The notes beneath the pieces were generated by a model. The model ran no database searches. It was not told where the DNA came from and was given only the letters and a program-made list of their open reading frames with translations. From assembly GCF_018215265.2 (NCBI RefSeq), contig NZ_CP136562.1, positions 2,976,001 to 3,040,000 on the forward strand: a DNA stretch of 64,000 bases, read 5' to 3'. Positions 1 through 9,794 of this stretch are shown here, piece by piece. The stretch is from Paenarthrobacter sp. GOM3 (GTDB taxonomy: Bacteria > Actinomycetota > Actinomycetes > Actinomycetales > Micrococcaceae). Both the position numbers and the translations under genes were made by a program. Position 1 is the first letter of the stretch. Every line of letters starts with the position of its first letter.

Positions 1-675
1 CGTGCCTGCCTGGCGCGGAGCATCCTCCGTCCGGCATTCGATGGCCAGCGCCCCCTGCCCCGGTGCGGGCAGCATGACGTCGGTTTCGAAGAACTCGCTG
101 ACGGTGTCCAGCCGGCCCATCCGCTCCAGGCCGGCAGCGGCGAGCACCACGGCGTCGAGGTCGCATGACTTACCGGGAACAACCTCGGACGTGGTGTTTC
201 CCGGGAGGCCCGGGACCCTGCCGAGGCGGGTGTCCACATTGCCTCGAATATCGAGGACCTCGATGTCCGGGCGCGCGGCCCGAAGCTGGGCTGCGCGGCG
301 GGGTGAGCCCGTGCCCACTTTCGCCCCGCCCGGCAGTTCCGCGAGAGTCATGCCGTCGCGCGCGCAGAGGACATCCCGCACGTCGACGCGCTTTGGCGTC
401 GCAGCGATACTCAGGCCAAGGGCCGCCCCAGTGGGCAGGTCCTTCAAGGAATGCACGGCAACATCGCAGGTGTCAGCCAGCAACGCATCCCGAAGTGCCG
501 CCACGAACACGCCCGTGCCGCCCATTTGGGAGAGGGAACCGGTCTTGACGTCGCCCTCGGTCCGGATGTGCACGAGGTCTACCGGGAAGCCGCCGACAGC
601 AGCCAGCTTATCGGCAGTCTGCTGCGTCTGAGTCAGGGCCAGCTTGCTGGCCCTGGTGCCAATGCGGACGGTCAC
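1..675 (-). CDS. hemC: Hydroxymethylbilane synthase (porphobilinogen deaminase), 3' part outside window
   Basis: Condenses four porphobilinogens into hydroxymethylbilane in cytoplasmic heme synthesis. The reading frame from a GTG at 675 gives TVRIGTRASKLALTQTQ, then HSLKDLPTG and GSPRRAAQLRA, the substrate- and cofactor-contacting motifs of the family. The 225 codons present run off the left edge, so the cysteine that carries the dipyrromethane cofactor is not visible. The GTG start overlaps the hemH stop by 3 bases (GTGA), implying translational coupling at the end of the hemE-hemY-hemQ-hemH-hemC run. Confidence 0.95.
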   Translation of the reverse strand, partial: MTVRIGTRASKLALTQTQQTADKLAAVGGFPVDLVHIRTEGDVKTGSLSQMGGTGVFVAALRDALLADTCDVAVHSLKDLPTGAALGLSIAATPKRVDVRDVLCARDGMTLAELPGGAKVGTGSPRRAAQLRAARPDIEVLDIRGNVDTRLGRVPGLPGNTTSEVVPGKSCDLDAVVLAAAGLERMGRLDTVSEFFETDVMLPAPGQGALAIECRTEDAPRQAGT

Positions 676-1895
676 TTGGCGGCCTCCGACGCGGCGTACG
701 CGTCGTGGCCGATGCCAACGCGGGTACCCACTTCGGCAATGACGGGTTTGGCACCGCGGAAGTTCTCGCAGCAGTTGGGGCGGCACACGTCGTACCACGG
801 TCCGAGGTCGGTGACATGCGGACGATCGGCGATGTTGTTCTCCACGGTACGTTCGCAAATAAGGTCCACGAGGCCGGAAACGAAAGCTGCATGCGTGCCC
901 GGAGTGGGAACGCGCGTTGCCTCGATGTTGAGGTTCTTGCACGTTTCCAGTGCTTCCGTGTCAAGGTCCCAGGCAACTTCCATGTGGTCGCTGACGAAAC
1001 CCAGGGGCACAATGACAACGCCCCGGACACCTTCAGGAGCGATCTCCTCAAGGTGGTCGTTGATGTCGGGTTCCAGCCAGGGAATGTGCGGCGCGCCCGA
1101 GCGTGACTGGTACACGAGATCCCAAGCAACGTTGGGTGCCACGGTGTCCATGATGGCCTTGGCGTTGGCAAGGTGCTGGGCTGCGTAGGCAGATCCTTCA
1201 GCGAACTCGCGCGGCTCGTCGTCGGAACGACCGGCGGCCTCGGCATCGCGGGTGGGAATGGAGTGGGTAGCGAACAGGACCCGGATCTTCGAGTCCGGGT
1301 CGGCTTCTCCGGCAGCAGCCAGCTTCCCGCGGATTTCTTCCAGACCGGCGGCGGTTCCCTCAAGGAAGGGCTGAACTACCCCGGGGTGGTCGAAGTACTG
1401 CCGGATCTTGTCGACCTCGAGCTTGCCGTCCAGGCCGGTTTCGGTCAGGGCAACGCCGATGTCTTCGCGGTACTGGCGGCAGCTGGAGTAACAGGAGTAG
1501 ATGCTGGTGGTGAGCATCAGGATCCGGCGGTGGCCGGCGTCGTAAGCGTCCTGCAAAACGGGGGCGATGTAAGGGTCCCAGTTACGGTTGCCCCAAAGGA
1601 CGGGCAGCTCGATCCCGCGTTGTGCCAGCTCCGATTCGATCGCTGCCTTCAGCTCGCGGTTCTGCTGGTTGATGGGGCTGATGCCACCGAATGCGCGGTA
1701 GTGGTGCGACACCTCTTCCAGCCGCTCGTCCGGGATGCCGCGCCCGCGGGTGACGTTGCGCAGGAAGGGAATGACGTCTTCCTGGCCTTCGGGTCCACCA
1801 AAGGAAGCCAGCAGGACGGCGTCGTACTGCTTGGGTTCCTGGCGGCCACGCTCGGTCACGCTGTTGGGTTCGGTGGAAATGGGGAACTCGCTCAT
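672..1895 (-). CDS. hemH: Ferrochelatase (coproporphyrin III ferrochelatase type)
   Basis: Inserts ferrous iron into the porphyrin; in actinobacteria the substrate is coproporphyrin III (CpfC) and the product is decarboxylated by HemQ. The protein has 407 residues. The catalytic His is His211 (ATHSIP) and the conserved Glu is Glu306 (DHMEVAWD). A C-terminal extension carries CRPNCC (Cys371, 375, 376), and Cys135/139 lie in SCYSSCR; these could supply the [2Fe-2S] ligands known in some actinobacterial ferrochelatases (inference). Its ATG overlaps the hemQ stop by four bases and its stop overlaps the hemC start. Confidence 0.95.
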   Translation of the reverse strand: MSEFPISTEPNSVTERGRQEPKQYDAVLLASFGGPEGQEDVIPFLRNVTRGRGIPDERLEEVSHHYRAFGGISPINQQNRELKAAIESELAQRGIELPVLWGNRNWDPYIAPVLQDAYDAGHRRILMLTTSIYSCYSSCRQYREDIGVALTETGLDGKLEVDKIRQYFDHPGVVQPFLEGTAAGLEEIRGKLAAAGEADPDSKIRVLFATHSIPTRDAEAAGRSDDEPREFAEGSAYAAQHLANAKAIMDTVAPNVAWDLVYQSRSGAPHIPWLEPDINDHLEEIAPEGVRGVVIVPLGFVSDHMEVAWDLDTEALETCKNLNIEATRVPTPGTHAAFVSGLVDLICERTVENNIADRPHVTDLGPWYDVCRPNCCENFRGAKPVIAEVGTRVGIGHDAYAASEAAK

Positions 1896-2593
1896 GCCAG
1901 GACCTCAGCAATCTCGGCGGCGCTGACGCGGCGGCCTGTGTAGAAGGGGATCTCTTCGCGCACGTGGTTGCGGGCTTCGGTGGCACGCAGGTGGCGCATC
2001 AGGTCAACCAAATCCACCAGTTCAGGAGCCTCGAGCCCGAGGATCCACTCCCAGTCACCTAGGGCGAACGAGGAGACCGTGTTGGAAATGACCTGCGGGA
2101 ATTCGCGGCCGAGGAGGCCGTGGTCACGGAGCATCTTGCCGCGTTCTTCGGCCGGCAGGATGTACCACTCGTAGGAGCGGACGAACGGGTACACGCAGAG
2201 CCAGGTGCTGGGCTCGACGCCCCGGGCGTATGCGGGCACGTGGCTCTTGGCGAACTCGGCCTCTCGGTGCACGCCCATGGCGGACCAGACGATCTCCGTT
2301 CCTGCGAACAGCTTGCTGCGGCGGATGGAGCGGACGGCGGACTGCAGGTCCTCCGGCTTGGCGCCGTGGAGCCACACCATGATGTCGGCGTCCGAGCGCA
2401 TCGCCGACACGTCATAGCTACCGCGAAGGACCACGCCGCCATCGGCGAGCGTTTCGGTCAGGGCTTCGAATTCCTGGACAGCATCGCCGCTGCGCAGGAC
2501 GTCGGCCGAGCGCTTGAAGACGGTCCAAAGCGTGAAGAACTGCTCGTCGGTTCCAGCAGTTTTAGTGACAGATTCGGCAGAAGTGTGGCTCAT
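1892..2593 (-). CDS. hemQ: Coproheme decarboxylase (HemQ/ChdC, chlorite dismutase-like)
   Basis: Oxidatively decarboxylates two propionates of coproheme to give heme b, the last step of the coproporphyrin-dependent pathway. The 233 residues match the family, with VFKRSADVLR near the N-terminus and the core KSHVPAY...VYPFVRSYEWY. His118 and Tyr135 sit where the distal His and catalytic Tyr of actinobacterial ChdC are expected. hemQ overlaps hemH by four bases and lies 72 bp after hemY. A weak -10 (CAAACT) six bases before the ATG might give an internal promoter. Confidence 0.95.
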   Translation of the reverse strand: MSHTSAESVTKTAGTDEQFFTLWTVFKRSADVLRSGDAVQEFEALTETLADGGVVLRGSYDVSAMRSDADIMVWLHGAKPEDLQSAVRSIRRSKLFAGTEIVWSAMGVHREAEFAKSHVPAYARGVEPSTWLCVYPFVRSYEWYILPAEERGKMLRDHGLLGREFPQVISNTVSSFALGDWEWILGLEAPELVDLVDLMRHLRATEARNHVREEIPFYTGRRVSAAEIAEVLA

Positions 2594-2665
2594 GGTTCAA
2601 GTTTGCCCCGTGCCAGCCGCTAAGTCGAAACGGATCAGTTCTACAGAGCGTAGAAGTGACGTAAA

Positions 2666-4165
2666 TCACGCAAAAGCGGGCCCGTCCTTGATGGCTTGGC
2701 TAAGTTGCTTCCGGGTATCCGCCACGACGGCGGCCAAGCCATTTCCGGCCAACCACCCCCCGACCACAGTCAGCCCATCAGCAGCGGCGCATACCTCGCG
2801 GACGTTCGCCACGCGCTGTTTATGACCGACGGCGGCAAACGGCAGGGCACCCGCCCAGCGCACCACATCCCAATCCACAATGTCCGCCCTGGAAACCGGC
2901 ACCGTCAATAACCGTGAGGCATCAGCCAAGGCCGCAGCGAGGAGGGATTCGTCATCCATGACCACGTCAGCGGAGCCACCCGCGTCTTCGCGTCGACCAT
3001 AGGACAGGCGCAGCACGTGGGTACCCGGGCCGGCTTCCGCAGCGAGCCAGTCCCATTTTGCTGTCGCGTGGGTCAAGGCCTTCGCCGTGATGCCGGGGGT
3101 TTGCGGCGCCACCAGGATGCCGGTTCCCCGGGGTCGTCGATCAAGTTCGGGCACGTCCACCACCATCGTCACCAGGCTCACCAAGGGTCCTGGCGCCGGA
3201 CGCAGATTGGACAATGCCGGCAGCGACTTTTCCAGCAATGCCACCGCCGACGGGCCGTCGAGCGCTACTACCAGATGGTCGGCGTCGTACGTGGAATCGC
3301 CAGCGGTGACGCGCCAGCCGGGAGCGGTCTTCGCGACGTCCGTTGCGGCAGCATCCGTGAGCAGGTCCACGCCCCGCCCACGCAGGTCCGCCACCAAGGC
3401 CGTCACCAAGGTGTTCATGCCACCCTCCAAACCGGCGACGGCGGAACCCGCCTTGGCCAGCCCGGAGCCACCCTGCTGGGCTGCTGCATCTTTGCCACTG
3501 CGGACCGCAGCAACCTTGCGCTGGGCTGCGACGGCCGCCGACAGCGAACCGTGTGTTCGAATTCCGGCCCGCAGCCCCGGCGCAACCATGTCCACGTCCA
3601 GGAGTGCGGGGTCCGCGGAGTGGACACCGCCTACCACCGGGGAAACAAGCCGCTCCAGGACCTTCCTGCCCATCCGGGTCCGCACAAGGGAGGCAACACT
3701 GGTGACATCCGAGGACGTTCCCAGTGACGCCGGCAACCAACGATCCCAGGAAGCCCGCAGCGCACCGAAGAAACCCAGTGAACGCCGGACCTCGGGGTCC
3801 CACGGGTTCGCCGGAATGCCGAGGACCCCGGTTTTAGGCAATTCCTGCGGACCGTCGGGCAACTGCACCCAGGCACCACCGGGGTGCGGGGCTACGATCC
3901 TGTCGCCGAGTCCGAGCTCCCGAGCAAGGTCGGCTACCGCCGAGGACCTCGTGGCATATGACTCTGCGCCGCTGTCCAGTTGGAGCCCCGCAACAACATG
4001 GCTGCCCACGCAACCACCCCACGCGCCAGTTGACTCGAGAACAGTGACCGGCATGCCGGCCATGGCAAGTTCCCGCGCAGCCAGCAGCCCTGAGACGCCA
4101 CCACCCACCACCACGGCACGTGGTCCTGCCGGAAGGGCTGTGGGCGTTGGATGTACGCCGCGCAT
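2666..4165 (-). CDS. hemY: Coproporphyrinogen III oxidase (HemY/CgoX), FAD-dependent
   Basis: Oxidises coproporphyrinogen III to coproporphyrin III using FAD and oxygen. The 499-residue protein opens with the dinucleotide-binding motif VVVGGGVSGLLAAREL (about residues 18-33) followed by an acidic strand end (VTVLEST). It has the ESYATRSSAVADL substrate-side region and the C-terminal GGWLAGNGLAAVV FAD motif of the PPOX family. Neighbouring hemQ and hemH argue for the copro- rather than the proto-substrate. The start lies four bases after the hemE stop, so the two are almost certainly co-transcribed. Confidence 0.93.
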   Translation of the reverse strand: MRGVHPTPTALPAGPRAVVVGGGVSGLLAARELAMAGMPVTVLESTGAWGGCVGSHVVAGLQLDSGAESYATRSSAVADLARELGLGDRIVAPHPGGAWVQLPDGPQELPKTGVLGIPANPWDPEVRRSLGFFGALRASWDRWLPASLGTSSDVTSVASLVRTRMGRKVLERLVSPVVGGVHSADPALLDVDMVAPGLRAGIRTHGSLSAAVAAQRKVAAVRSGKDAAAQQGGSGLAKAGSAVAGLEGGMNTLVTALVADLRGRGVDLLTDAAATDVAKTAPGWRVTAGDSTYDADHLVVALDGPSAVALLEKSLPALSNLRPAPGPLVSLVTMVVDVPELDRRPRGTGILVAPQTPGITAKALTHATAKWDWLAAEAGPGTHVLRLSYGRREDAGGSADVVMDDESLLAAALADASRLLTVPVSRADIVDWDVVRWAGALPFAAVGHKQRVANVREVCAAADGLTVVGGWLAGNGLAAVVADTRKQLSQAIKDGPAFA

Positions 4166-4169
4166 GGCC

Positions 4170-5285
4170 CTACTCTGCCGGAATCGAGTGGATGAGTTCC
4201 ACGACCCGGGTCAGGACGGTTGGATCCGTCTCCGGAGGAACGCCGTGGCCCAGGTTCAGGACGTGGCCCGGGGCGTGCGAGCCGGCCGCAATAACCTCGC
4301 GAACGTGCGCTTCAAGGACGTCCCATGGCGCGGACAGCAGTGCCGGATCGATGTTGCCCTGCAGCGGAACGGTTCCGCCAAGGCGACGGTTCGCTTCATC
4401 AAGGGGAAGCCGGTAGTCCACGCCCATCACGTCAACCCCCACATCGTGCATGGCAACCAGGAGTTCGGACGTGCCGGTGCCAAAGTGGATCAACGGAGCG
4501 CCGAGGTCCCGGACATGGTCGAGTGCCCGGGCGGAGGCCGGTGCTACGTACTTGGTGTAGTCGGCAAGGCCCAGGGAACCTGCCCAGGAGTCAAAGAGCT
4601 GTGCGGCCGAGGCGCCTGCTTCAAGCTGCGCCTGGAGGAACATTCCCGACGTATCGGCGGCCCAGTTGGCCAGGGCATTCCACGTCTCAGGGTCGGCGTG
4701 CATCATGGTCCGCGGGCCGAGATGGTCGCGGGAGGGCTTGCCCTCAACCATGTAGGCAGCGAGCGTGAACGGTGCACCCGCGAAACCGATCAGCGGAGTC
4801 TTGCCGAGTTCCGCGACTGTCAGGCGCACGGCCTCACGGATTGGCTCCAGCGCCTCCCATGTCAGGGTGGGAAGCGCGGCGACATCGGCTGCCGTGCGGA
4901 CAGGCTTGTCCAGGACCGGGCCCACACCGGGGACGATGTCCACGCCGACGCCTGCAAGCTTCAACGGAATGACAATGTCCGAAAAGAAGATGGCGGCATC
5001 GACGTCATGGCGCCGGACGGGCTGCAGCGTGATCTCGGCGGCGAGTTCGGGGCGCAGGCACGAGTCCAGCATGGCAACGCCTTCGCGGACCTTCAAGTAC
5101 TCAGGAAGGGAGCGGCCAGCCTGGCGCATGAACCATACAGGCCTGCGTGACGGCTTGCCGCCACGGTATGCCGTGATCAGCGGTGAGTCCGGGGTACGGC
5201 CGTCCTTCAGCGGGTGGTTGGGGCCGAGGGCTCCCGCCGGGGCGTTGGAGGCCGTACTCTGGGATGCTGCCGAGCTAGAAGTCAT
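4170..5285 (-). CDS. hemE: Uroporphyrinogen decarboxylase
   Basis: Decarboxylates uroporphyrinogen III to coproporphyrinogen III. The start is placed at the ATG at 5285 (MTSSSAASQ), giving 371 residues; an upstream extension to 5372 would only add non-homologous sequence. The signature [15 protein letters not shown] is present, as are FFSDIVIPL and the [17 protein letters not shown] segment. It heads the minus-strand heme operon and diverges from hemA across a 158-bp promoter region. Confidence 0.95.
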   Translation of the reverse strand: MTSSSAASQSTASNAPAGALGPNHPLKDGRTPDSPLITAYRGGKPSRRPVWFMRQAGRSLPEYLKVREGVAMLDSCLRPELAAEITLQPVRRHDVDAAIFFSDIVIPLKLAGVGVDIVPGVGPVLDKPVRTAADVAALPTLTWEALEPIREAVRLTVAELGKTPLIGFAGAPFTLAAYMVEGKPSRDHLGPRTMMHADPETWNALANWAADTSGMFLQAQLEAGASAAQLFDSWAGSLGLADYTKYVAPASARALDHVRDLGAPLIHFGTGTSELLVAMHDVGVDVMGVDYRLPLDEANRRLGGTVPLQGNIDPALLSAPWDVLEAHVREVIAAGSHAPGHVLNLGHGVPPETDPTVLTRVVELIHSIPAE

Positions 5286-5428
5286 GCCTTCGATTGTGCC
5301 GAAAATCCGGGGCAAAAGATAACGACAAGCTGTCACGTCGCGCCCCAAGGGGGCCGCTGTGGCGGGGATCACGCATCAGCGTGTGGATCACCACGGCGCC
5401 ATATTGTTCTACCGGGCTACGAAAAAGC

Positions 5429-5434
5429 TATGAT
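5429..5434 (+). promoter_or_regulatory. Probable hemA -10 box
   Basis: TATGAT differs from the -10 consensus by one base and lies nine bases before the GTG at 5444, so the transcript would have a leader of only two or three bases. A TTGTTC 19 bases upstream (5404-5409) is a possible -35. Inference from motif and spacing only. Confidence 0.5.
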
Positions 5435-5443
5435 GGGGTTGCT

Positions 5444-6763
5444 GTGGTTCTTTTCTCATTGGTGGCTACACACGCCGACATCGACCTCGAAACTGTCGCT
5501 CAGTTGAGCAACGGTTCCTCCGGGCTTGCCTCCGCAGCCCTCACCGATTCCCCCGTGGTTTCCGGAGCGGTGGTTCTGGCCACCTGCAACCGCTATGAGG
5601 TTTACGGCGAAACAGGTAACGGGGCTGACGTAGAAGCGGCCCGTTCCGCCTTGGTTTCCCAGATCAGCGAACTGAGTGGCTTGAACGAGCAACTCGTCTC
5701 CCGCTCTTTTGCAACCCACACCGGTCCCGAAGTCACCAGGCACCTCTTTGCCGTCAGCGCTGGACTGGATTCGGCAGTAGTGGGTGAGCGCGAAATCGCC
5801 GGCCAGGTCCGTCGCGCCCTGATCACTGCCCAGCAGGAAGGCACAGCGAGCTCCGGCTTGGTCCGGCTTTTCCAGGCCGCATCCAAGACCGCCAAGGACG
5901 TGGGGGCGCAGACCGCGTTGGGCTCCCGCGGCTTGTCGATTGTCTCCGTTGCTTTGGACCTCGCTACCGACCTCGCCGAGAACGATGATTGGTCCACCAA
6001 GAAAGTAGTGGTCTTCGGCACTGGCGCATATGCGGGTGCCACCATGTCACTCCTGCGCGAACGCGGCTGCACCGCGATCTCGGTCTATTCTTCCTCCGGC
6101 CGCGCCGAGGCTTTCGTGGCCACCCGCGGTGGTACAGCGCTCGACGCCGAGACATTGCCCGCCGCTGTCGCAGCAGCTGACGTCATGATCGGGTGCAGCG
6201 GTTCAGACAACCGCGTGGAAGCTGCGGACCTGGCACGCGTCCGGGCACAGTCGGATAAGCCGTTGATTGCGATCGACCTCGCCCTGACCCATGACTTTGA
6301 TCCCGCCGTTGGCGAACTCGACGGCGTTGAACTCCTCACCCTCGAGTCGGTCCGGCTCGCTGCACCACAGGAACAAGCAGAATCGCTGTCCCAGGCCAGC
6401 GCGATCGTGACCGGTGCGGCCTCTTCCTTTGAGTCCGAGCGCGAGGCACGCTCCGTGGACACGGCCATCGTGGCGTTGCGCCGGCACACCATGAACGTGT
6501 TGGACGCGGAGATGGAGAAGGTCCGCGCCCGACACGGTTGTACGGCTGCCGCGGAGGAAGTCGAATTCGCGTTGCGCCGGATGGTCAAGCAGCTCCTTCA
6601 CATTCCCACCGTCAGGGCCCGTGAACTGGCCGCCAACGGCCAGCAGGAGGAGTACGTCGCAGCGTTGGAGGCCCTGTACGGCATCCAGGTTGAGCAACCG
6701 GCCGCAGCCCCGGCCGCGGAGTGCCCTGTGGATCACGGGCAGCTCCGCTCCGAAAGCGCCTGA
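5444..6763 (+). CDS. hemA: Glutamyl-tRNA reductase
   Basis: Reduces glutamyl-tRNA(Glu) to glutamate-1-semialdehyde, the entry step of C5 heme synthesis. The GTG at 5444 is chosen because the family begins with a strand such as [15 protein letters not shown]; the frame is open further upstream but that part is not conserved. It has 439 residues. The catalytic Cys48 is in [27 protein letters not shown] is the conserved tRNA/substrate region, and FGTGAYAG is the NADPH-binding loop. It is divergent from the rest of the heme cluster, which allows separate control of the committed step. Confidence 0.95.
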   Translation: MVLFSLVATHADIDLETVAQLSNGSSGLASAALTDSPVVSGAVVLATCNRYEVYGETGNGADVEAARSALVSQISELSGLNEQLVSRSFATHTGPEVTRHLFAVSAGLDSAVVGEREIAGQVRRALITAQQEGTASSGLVRLFQAASKTAKDVGAQTALGSRGLSIVSVALDLATDLAENDDWSTKKVVVFGTGAYAGATMSLLRERGCTAISVYSSSGRAEAFVATRGGTALDAETLPAAVAAADVMIGCSGSDNRVEAADLARVRAQSDKPLIAIDLALTHDFDPAVGELDGVELLTLESVRLAAPQEQAESLSQASAIVTGAASSFESEREARSVDTAIVALRRHTMNVLDAEMEKVRARHGCTAAAEEVEFALRRMVKQLLHIPTVRARELAANGQQEEYVAALEALYGIQVEQPAAAPAAECPVDHGQLRSESA

Positions 6764-6772
6764 CTCCGCCTG

Positions 6773-7762
6773 CTAGGCGAAAGCGTTGATCCCTGTCAGC
6801 TTCGCGGACAAATCCCATAGCTTGGTGGCATCGGCCTTGTCGATGGCGTGCGCGTCCACGCCCTGGTACCTGGCCAACGGCGATTCCTTGTCCGTGGGAT
6901 TGGCAATATCGCAGTCTTCGCAATAGACGCCGCCCTTACCGGACAGTGCCGGGGAAGTCGCGGCCCATACCGAGGTGGCAGCGCCCTGCTCCGGCGTTTT
7001 GAATCCTTCGCGGACGTTTCCCTCCGCATCCATCCACCCCGCTGCGACCATCTCTTCTTTGGGCAAATGCCTTTGGAGCTCGGTCATGATGCCACCCGGA
7101 TGGACAGCGAACGCCCGAACCCCGGAGTCCTTGCCGAGGCGATCCAATTCCACGGCTAAGAGGGCGTTCGCCGTTTTTGCCTGGCCGTAGGCGCGCCATT
7201 TGTCGTAGCCGCCGTCAAAGTTGACGTCGTCGAACCTGATGGGCGACAACTTGTGGCCCGTGGATGAGAGGGAAATGACGCGGGCGTCACCCGAGGCGGC
7301 AAGGGCCGGCCACAAGGAATTCACCAGGGTGTAGTGCCCCAGGTGGTTGGTCGCGAACTGGGCCTCCCAGCCCGGACCTACCCGTTGTTCCGGGCTGGCC
7401 ATGATGGCGGCGTTGTTGATCAGGATGTCCAAGGAACCGTGCCCGGCCAAGTATCGCTGCGCGAATGCCTTGACGCTGGCCTGGTCGGCCAGGTCCATTT
7501 CTTCGACTGTGACCACATCGGCGAGCCCGGCCGCGGCAAGCACTTCCTTGGCATGCTCCAAGCGCCTTGCGGGGACAGTCACGGCGGCGCCGGCTGAGGC
7601 CAGCGCCCGCACGGTCTCGAGGCCCAGCCCCGAATATCCGCCCGTTACGATGGCCGACTTTCCGGAGAGGTCGATCCCGTCAATGACTTCCCGGGCGGTG
7701 GAACCGTGCCCAAAACCGGAACCAATAGGGTGTTGCAGGGTTTCTGCCAGTTCTTCGCTCAT
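6773..7762 (-). CDS. Short-chain dehydrogenase/reductase (SDR, retinol dehydrogenase-like)
   Basis: An NAD(P)-dependent oxidoreductase of unknown substrate, 329 residues. The cofactor motif is TGGYSGLG, the NNA strand motif is present, and the catalytic triad is Ser in ISLSSTGH plus YGQAK (Tyr/Lys). PARRLEHA after strand 2 suggests NADP preference. The size and the ELQRHLP region resemble the 'extended' SDRs close to light-dependent protochlorophyllide reductase and retinol dehydrogenase, but no substrate can be inferred. It lies 38 bp downstream of the MoeZ-like gene on the same strand and converges on hemA with nine bases between. Confidence 0.85.
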   Translation of the reverse strand: MSEELAETLQHPIGSGFGHGSTAREVIDGIDLSGKSAIVTGGYSGLGLETVRALASAGAAVTVPARRLEHAKEVLAAAGLADVVTVEEMDLADQASVKAFAQRYLAGHGSLDILINNAAIMASPEQRVGPGWEAQFATNHLGHYTLVNSLWPALAASGDARVISLSSTGHKLSPIRFDDVNFDGGYDKWRAYGQAKTANALLAVELDRLGKDSGVRAFAVHPGGIMTELQRHLPKEEMVAAGWMDAEGNVREGFKTPEQGAATSVWAATSPALSGKGGVYCEDCDIANPTDKESPLARYQGVDAHAIDKADATKLWDLSAKLTGINAFA

Positions 7763-7800
7763 GGTTGAGCTTTGCAGATAAAAGCCGGAACGGGCAACGC

Positions 7801-9003
7801 TCAGTAGACGGGCTTTTGGGGTTCCACGTCACGCACCCAGGCGAGGATGCCGCCGTCGAGATGGCTGACACGCGTGTAGCCGGCCTTCTGCGCCGCATCC
7901 AGGACCGCAGCCGAGCGGGTGCCGGCCTTGCAGTGGAACACAATGTCCTTATCCTGTGGCAGGTGGGCCCACGCCTCTCCGGCCAGGATCCGGCCTTGCG
8001 GGATGAGGACGGAACCATCAATATTCACGATGCTGTACTCGCCCGATTCACGGACATCCACCAGTTCAAAGTCCCGCTCCCCCGACACCCGCTCGGCCAG
8101 CATCCGTGCGAGCTCGGTGGCAGTGACCGTGTGGTCCTGGTCGGTGGCGGAGATGGGAGTGACGCCGCAGAAGGCCTCGTAGTCAGTCAGTTCGGTGATT
8201 GGTTCCGCTTCCGGATCCTTGGACACCTTGATTTCCCGCCAACTGCCGCCCAAGGCGTCAAAGAGTGCCACGCGTCCCAGCAAGGAACGGCCGACGCCGG
8301 TGATCAGCTTCACGGCTTCGGTCACCATGAGCGATCCAACAGCCGCGCACAACATGCCGAACACGCCGCCCTCACCACAGGACGGTACTGAACCGGCCGG
8401 AGGCGCTTCGGGATAGAGGTCCCTGTACGTGGGTCCGTGTTCGGCCCAGAAGACACTGACTTGCCCATCGAAGCGGAAGATGGAGCCCCACACGTAGGGT
8501 TTGCCGAGGATGGCGGCGGCGTCGTTCACGAGATACCGCGTGGCAAAGTTGTCGGCACCGTCCAGGATGAGGTCATACTGCGCAAACAAATCCAAGGCGT
8601 TGGAGGAGTCCAGGCGGACGTTGTGCAGGACCACGTCCACCAAGGGGTTGAGCTCGGCGATGGCGTTGCGGGCGGACTCGATCTTGGGCGTACCCACGTC
8701 CTTCACACCGTGGATGACCTGGCGTTGCAGGTTGCTGAGGTCCACGGTGTCGTCGTCCACGATGCCCAGGGTTCCCACTCCCGCTGCAGCCAGGTACAGC
8801 AAGGCCGGGGAACCTAGCCCGCCGGCGCCTATGACCAGGACTTTCGCATTCTTAAGCCTGCGTTGGCCCACAGCGCCGATTTCCGGAATGATGAGGTGCC
8901 GGGAGTACCGCTCCACCTCGGCCTGAGTAAGTTCGGCGGCAGGTTCCACAAGGGGTGGAAGGACGGTGGGCGCAGCGGTGCGGACAGCAGCAATTGAGGC
9001 CAT
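7801..9003 (-). CDS. moeZ: MoeZ/ThiF-type adenylyltransferase with C-terminal rhodanese domain
   Basis: Adenylates the C-terminal glycine of ubiquitin-like sulfur carriers and transfers sulfur to form a thiocarboxylate. In 400 residues, the E1-like domain (about 25-270) has VIGAGGLGSPALLYL, the RQVIHG arginine loop and PSCGEGGVFG. The rhodanese domain (about 290-395) carries the persulfide Cys in FHCKAGTRS. In mycobacteria MoeZ serves several carriers. The thi operon in this window has thiS but no thiF, so this protein probably also charges ThiS (inference). An open -10 (TACATT) lies five bases before the ATG. Confidence 0.92.
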   Translation of the reverse strand: MASIAAVRTAAPTVLPPLVEPAAELTQAEVERYSRHLIIPEIGAVGQRRLKNAKVLVIGAGGLGSPALLYLAAAGVGTLGIVDDDTVDLSNLQRQVIHGVKDVGTPKIESARNAIAELNPLVDVVLHNVRLDSSNALDLFAQYDLILDGADNFATRYLVNDAAAILGKPYVWGSIFRFDGQVSVFWAEHGPTYRDLYPEAPPAGSVPSCGEGGVFGMLCAAVGSLMVTEAVKLITGVGRSLLGRVALFDALGGSWREIKVSKDPEAEPITELTDYEAFCGVTPISATDQDHTVTATELARMLAERVSGERDFELVDVRESGEYSIVNIDGSVLIPQGRILAGEAWAHLPQDKDIVFHCKAGTRSAAVLDAAQKAGYTRVSHLDGGILAWVRDVEPQKPVY

Positions 9004-9008
9004 ACCCC

Positions 9009-9014
9009 AATGTA
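9009..9014 (-). promoter_or_regulatory. Candidate moeZ -10 box, near-leaderless
   Basis: TACATT read on the minus strand lies five bases before the ATG at 9003. The spacing is slightly shorter than in the other leaderless cases in this window, so confidence is lower. Confidence 0.35.
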
Positions 9015-9087
9015 TGCCTGCAGATACCGCCCGGTCATATTACCCACCGGTAGAGTGGTCATAACTGCAAAGGAAAGGCGGCAGACT

Positions 9088-9744
9088 GTGGCTGACGGCA
9101 CACGGGCAAACGATGGAGCACCCGCGAAGCAGGAACGGACCGGTTCGCCTCGTTCGCCAAGGTTGCCGCGGGACGAGCGTCGCGCGCAGTTGCTTAACGC
9201 AGCGTTGGAAGTCTTCGTCGCCAACGGGTTCCACGGCGCAGCAATGGACGAAATCGCAGAGACGGCACACGTGAGTAAGCCGGTCCTCTACCAGCACTTC
9301 CCGTCGAAACGCGAGCTCTACATGGCGCTCCTGGATAGCCATCTCGCAACGTTGACCGACCTGATGCTGAGCGCACTGAATTCCACCACGGACAACAAAG
9401 AGCGCGTCAAGGCAGTGATGCGGGCCTACTACCGGTTCGTTGCCGACGACGACCAAGCCCACCGCCTGGTGTTTGAGTCGGACCTGATCAACGATCCCGA
9501 CGTCAGTTCCCGCCTGGAAACGTTCAACAAAACGTTCGCGGACGCCGTAGCCCACGTCATCGCCGAGGACACCAAGCTACCGCCCTTGGAAGCGCAGCTC
9601 CTGGGCCGGGGCCTGGCAGGAATGGCGCAGGTCAGCGCCCGGTATTGGCTTGAGACGGACGGAAACCTGGACCTCGATGTGGCCAGTGATCTGATCTATC
9701 GTTTAGCTTGGCGCGGAATCAGTCGATTCCCCAAAGAGTCCTAA
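9088..9744 (+). CDS. TetR family transcriptional regulator
   Basis: A 218-residue repressor-type regulator. The GTG at 9088 is chosen because it follows AAAGGAAAGG at SD distance, and the frame further upstream overlaps the moeZ promoter. The N-terminal HTH spans about residues 30-75 (RRAQLLNAALEVFVANGFHGAAMDEIAETAHVSK, split here, then VLYQHFPSKRELY). The remainder is the ligand-binding helical domain. The order moeZ, tetR (divergent), DUF3107 recalls the Rv3206c-Rv3208A neighbourhood of mycobacteria. Ligand and targets are unknown. Confidence 0.9.
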   Translation: MADGTRANDGAPAKQERTGSPRSPRLPRDERRAQLLNAALEVFVANGFHGAAMDEIAETAHVSKPVLYQHFPSKRELYMALLDSHLATLTDLMLSALNSTTDNKERVKAVMRAYYRFVADDDQAHRLVFESDLINDPDVSSRLETFNKTFADAVAHVIAEDTKLPPLEAQLLGRGLAGMAQVSARYWLETDGNLDLDVASDLIYRLAWRGISRFPKES

Positions 9745-9794
9745 GCTACAAATAGAGGATTGACTTAACACTTGATTGGCTTGGAGGCCTTGCT

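Noticed and set aside
3087..5150. 687-codon open frame on the plus strand
   Set aside because: It is antisense to hemY and hemE, both with full motifs. Its translation is Arg/Ser/Pro-rich with no domain, as expected for a GC-rich shadow frame.
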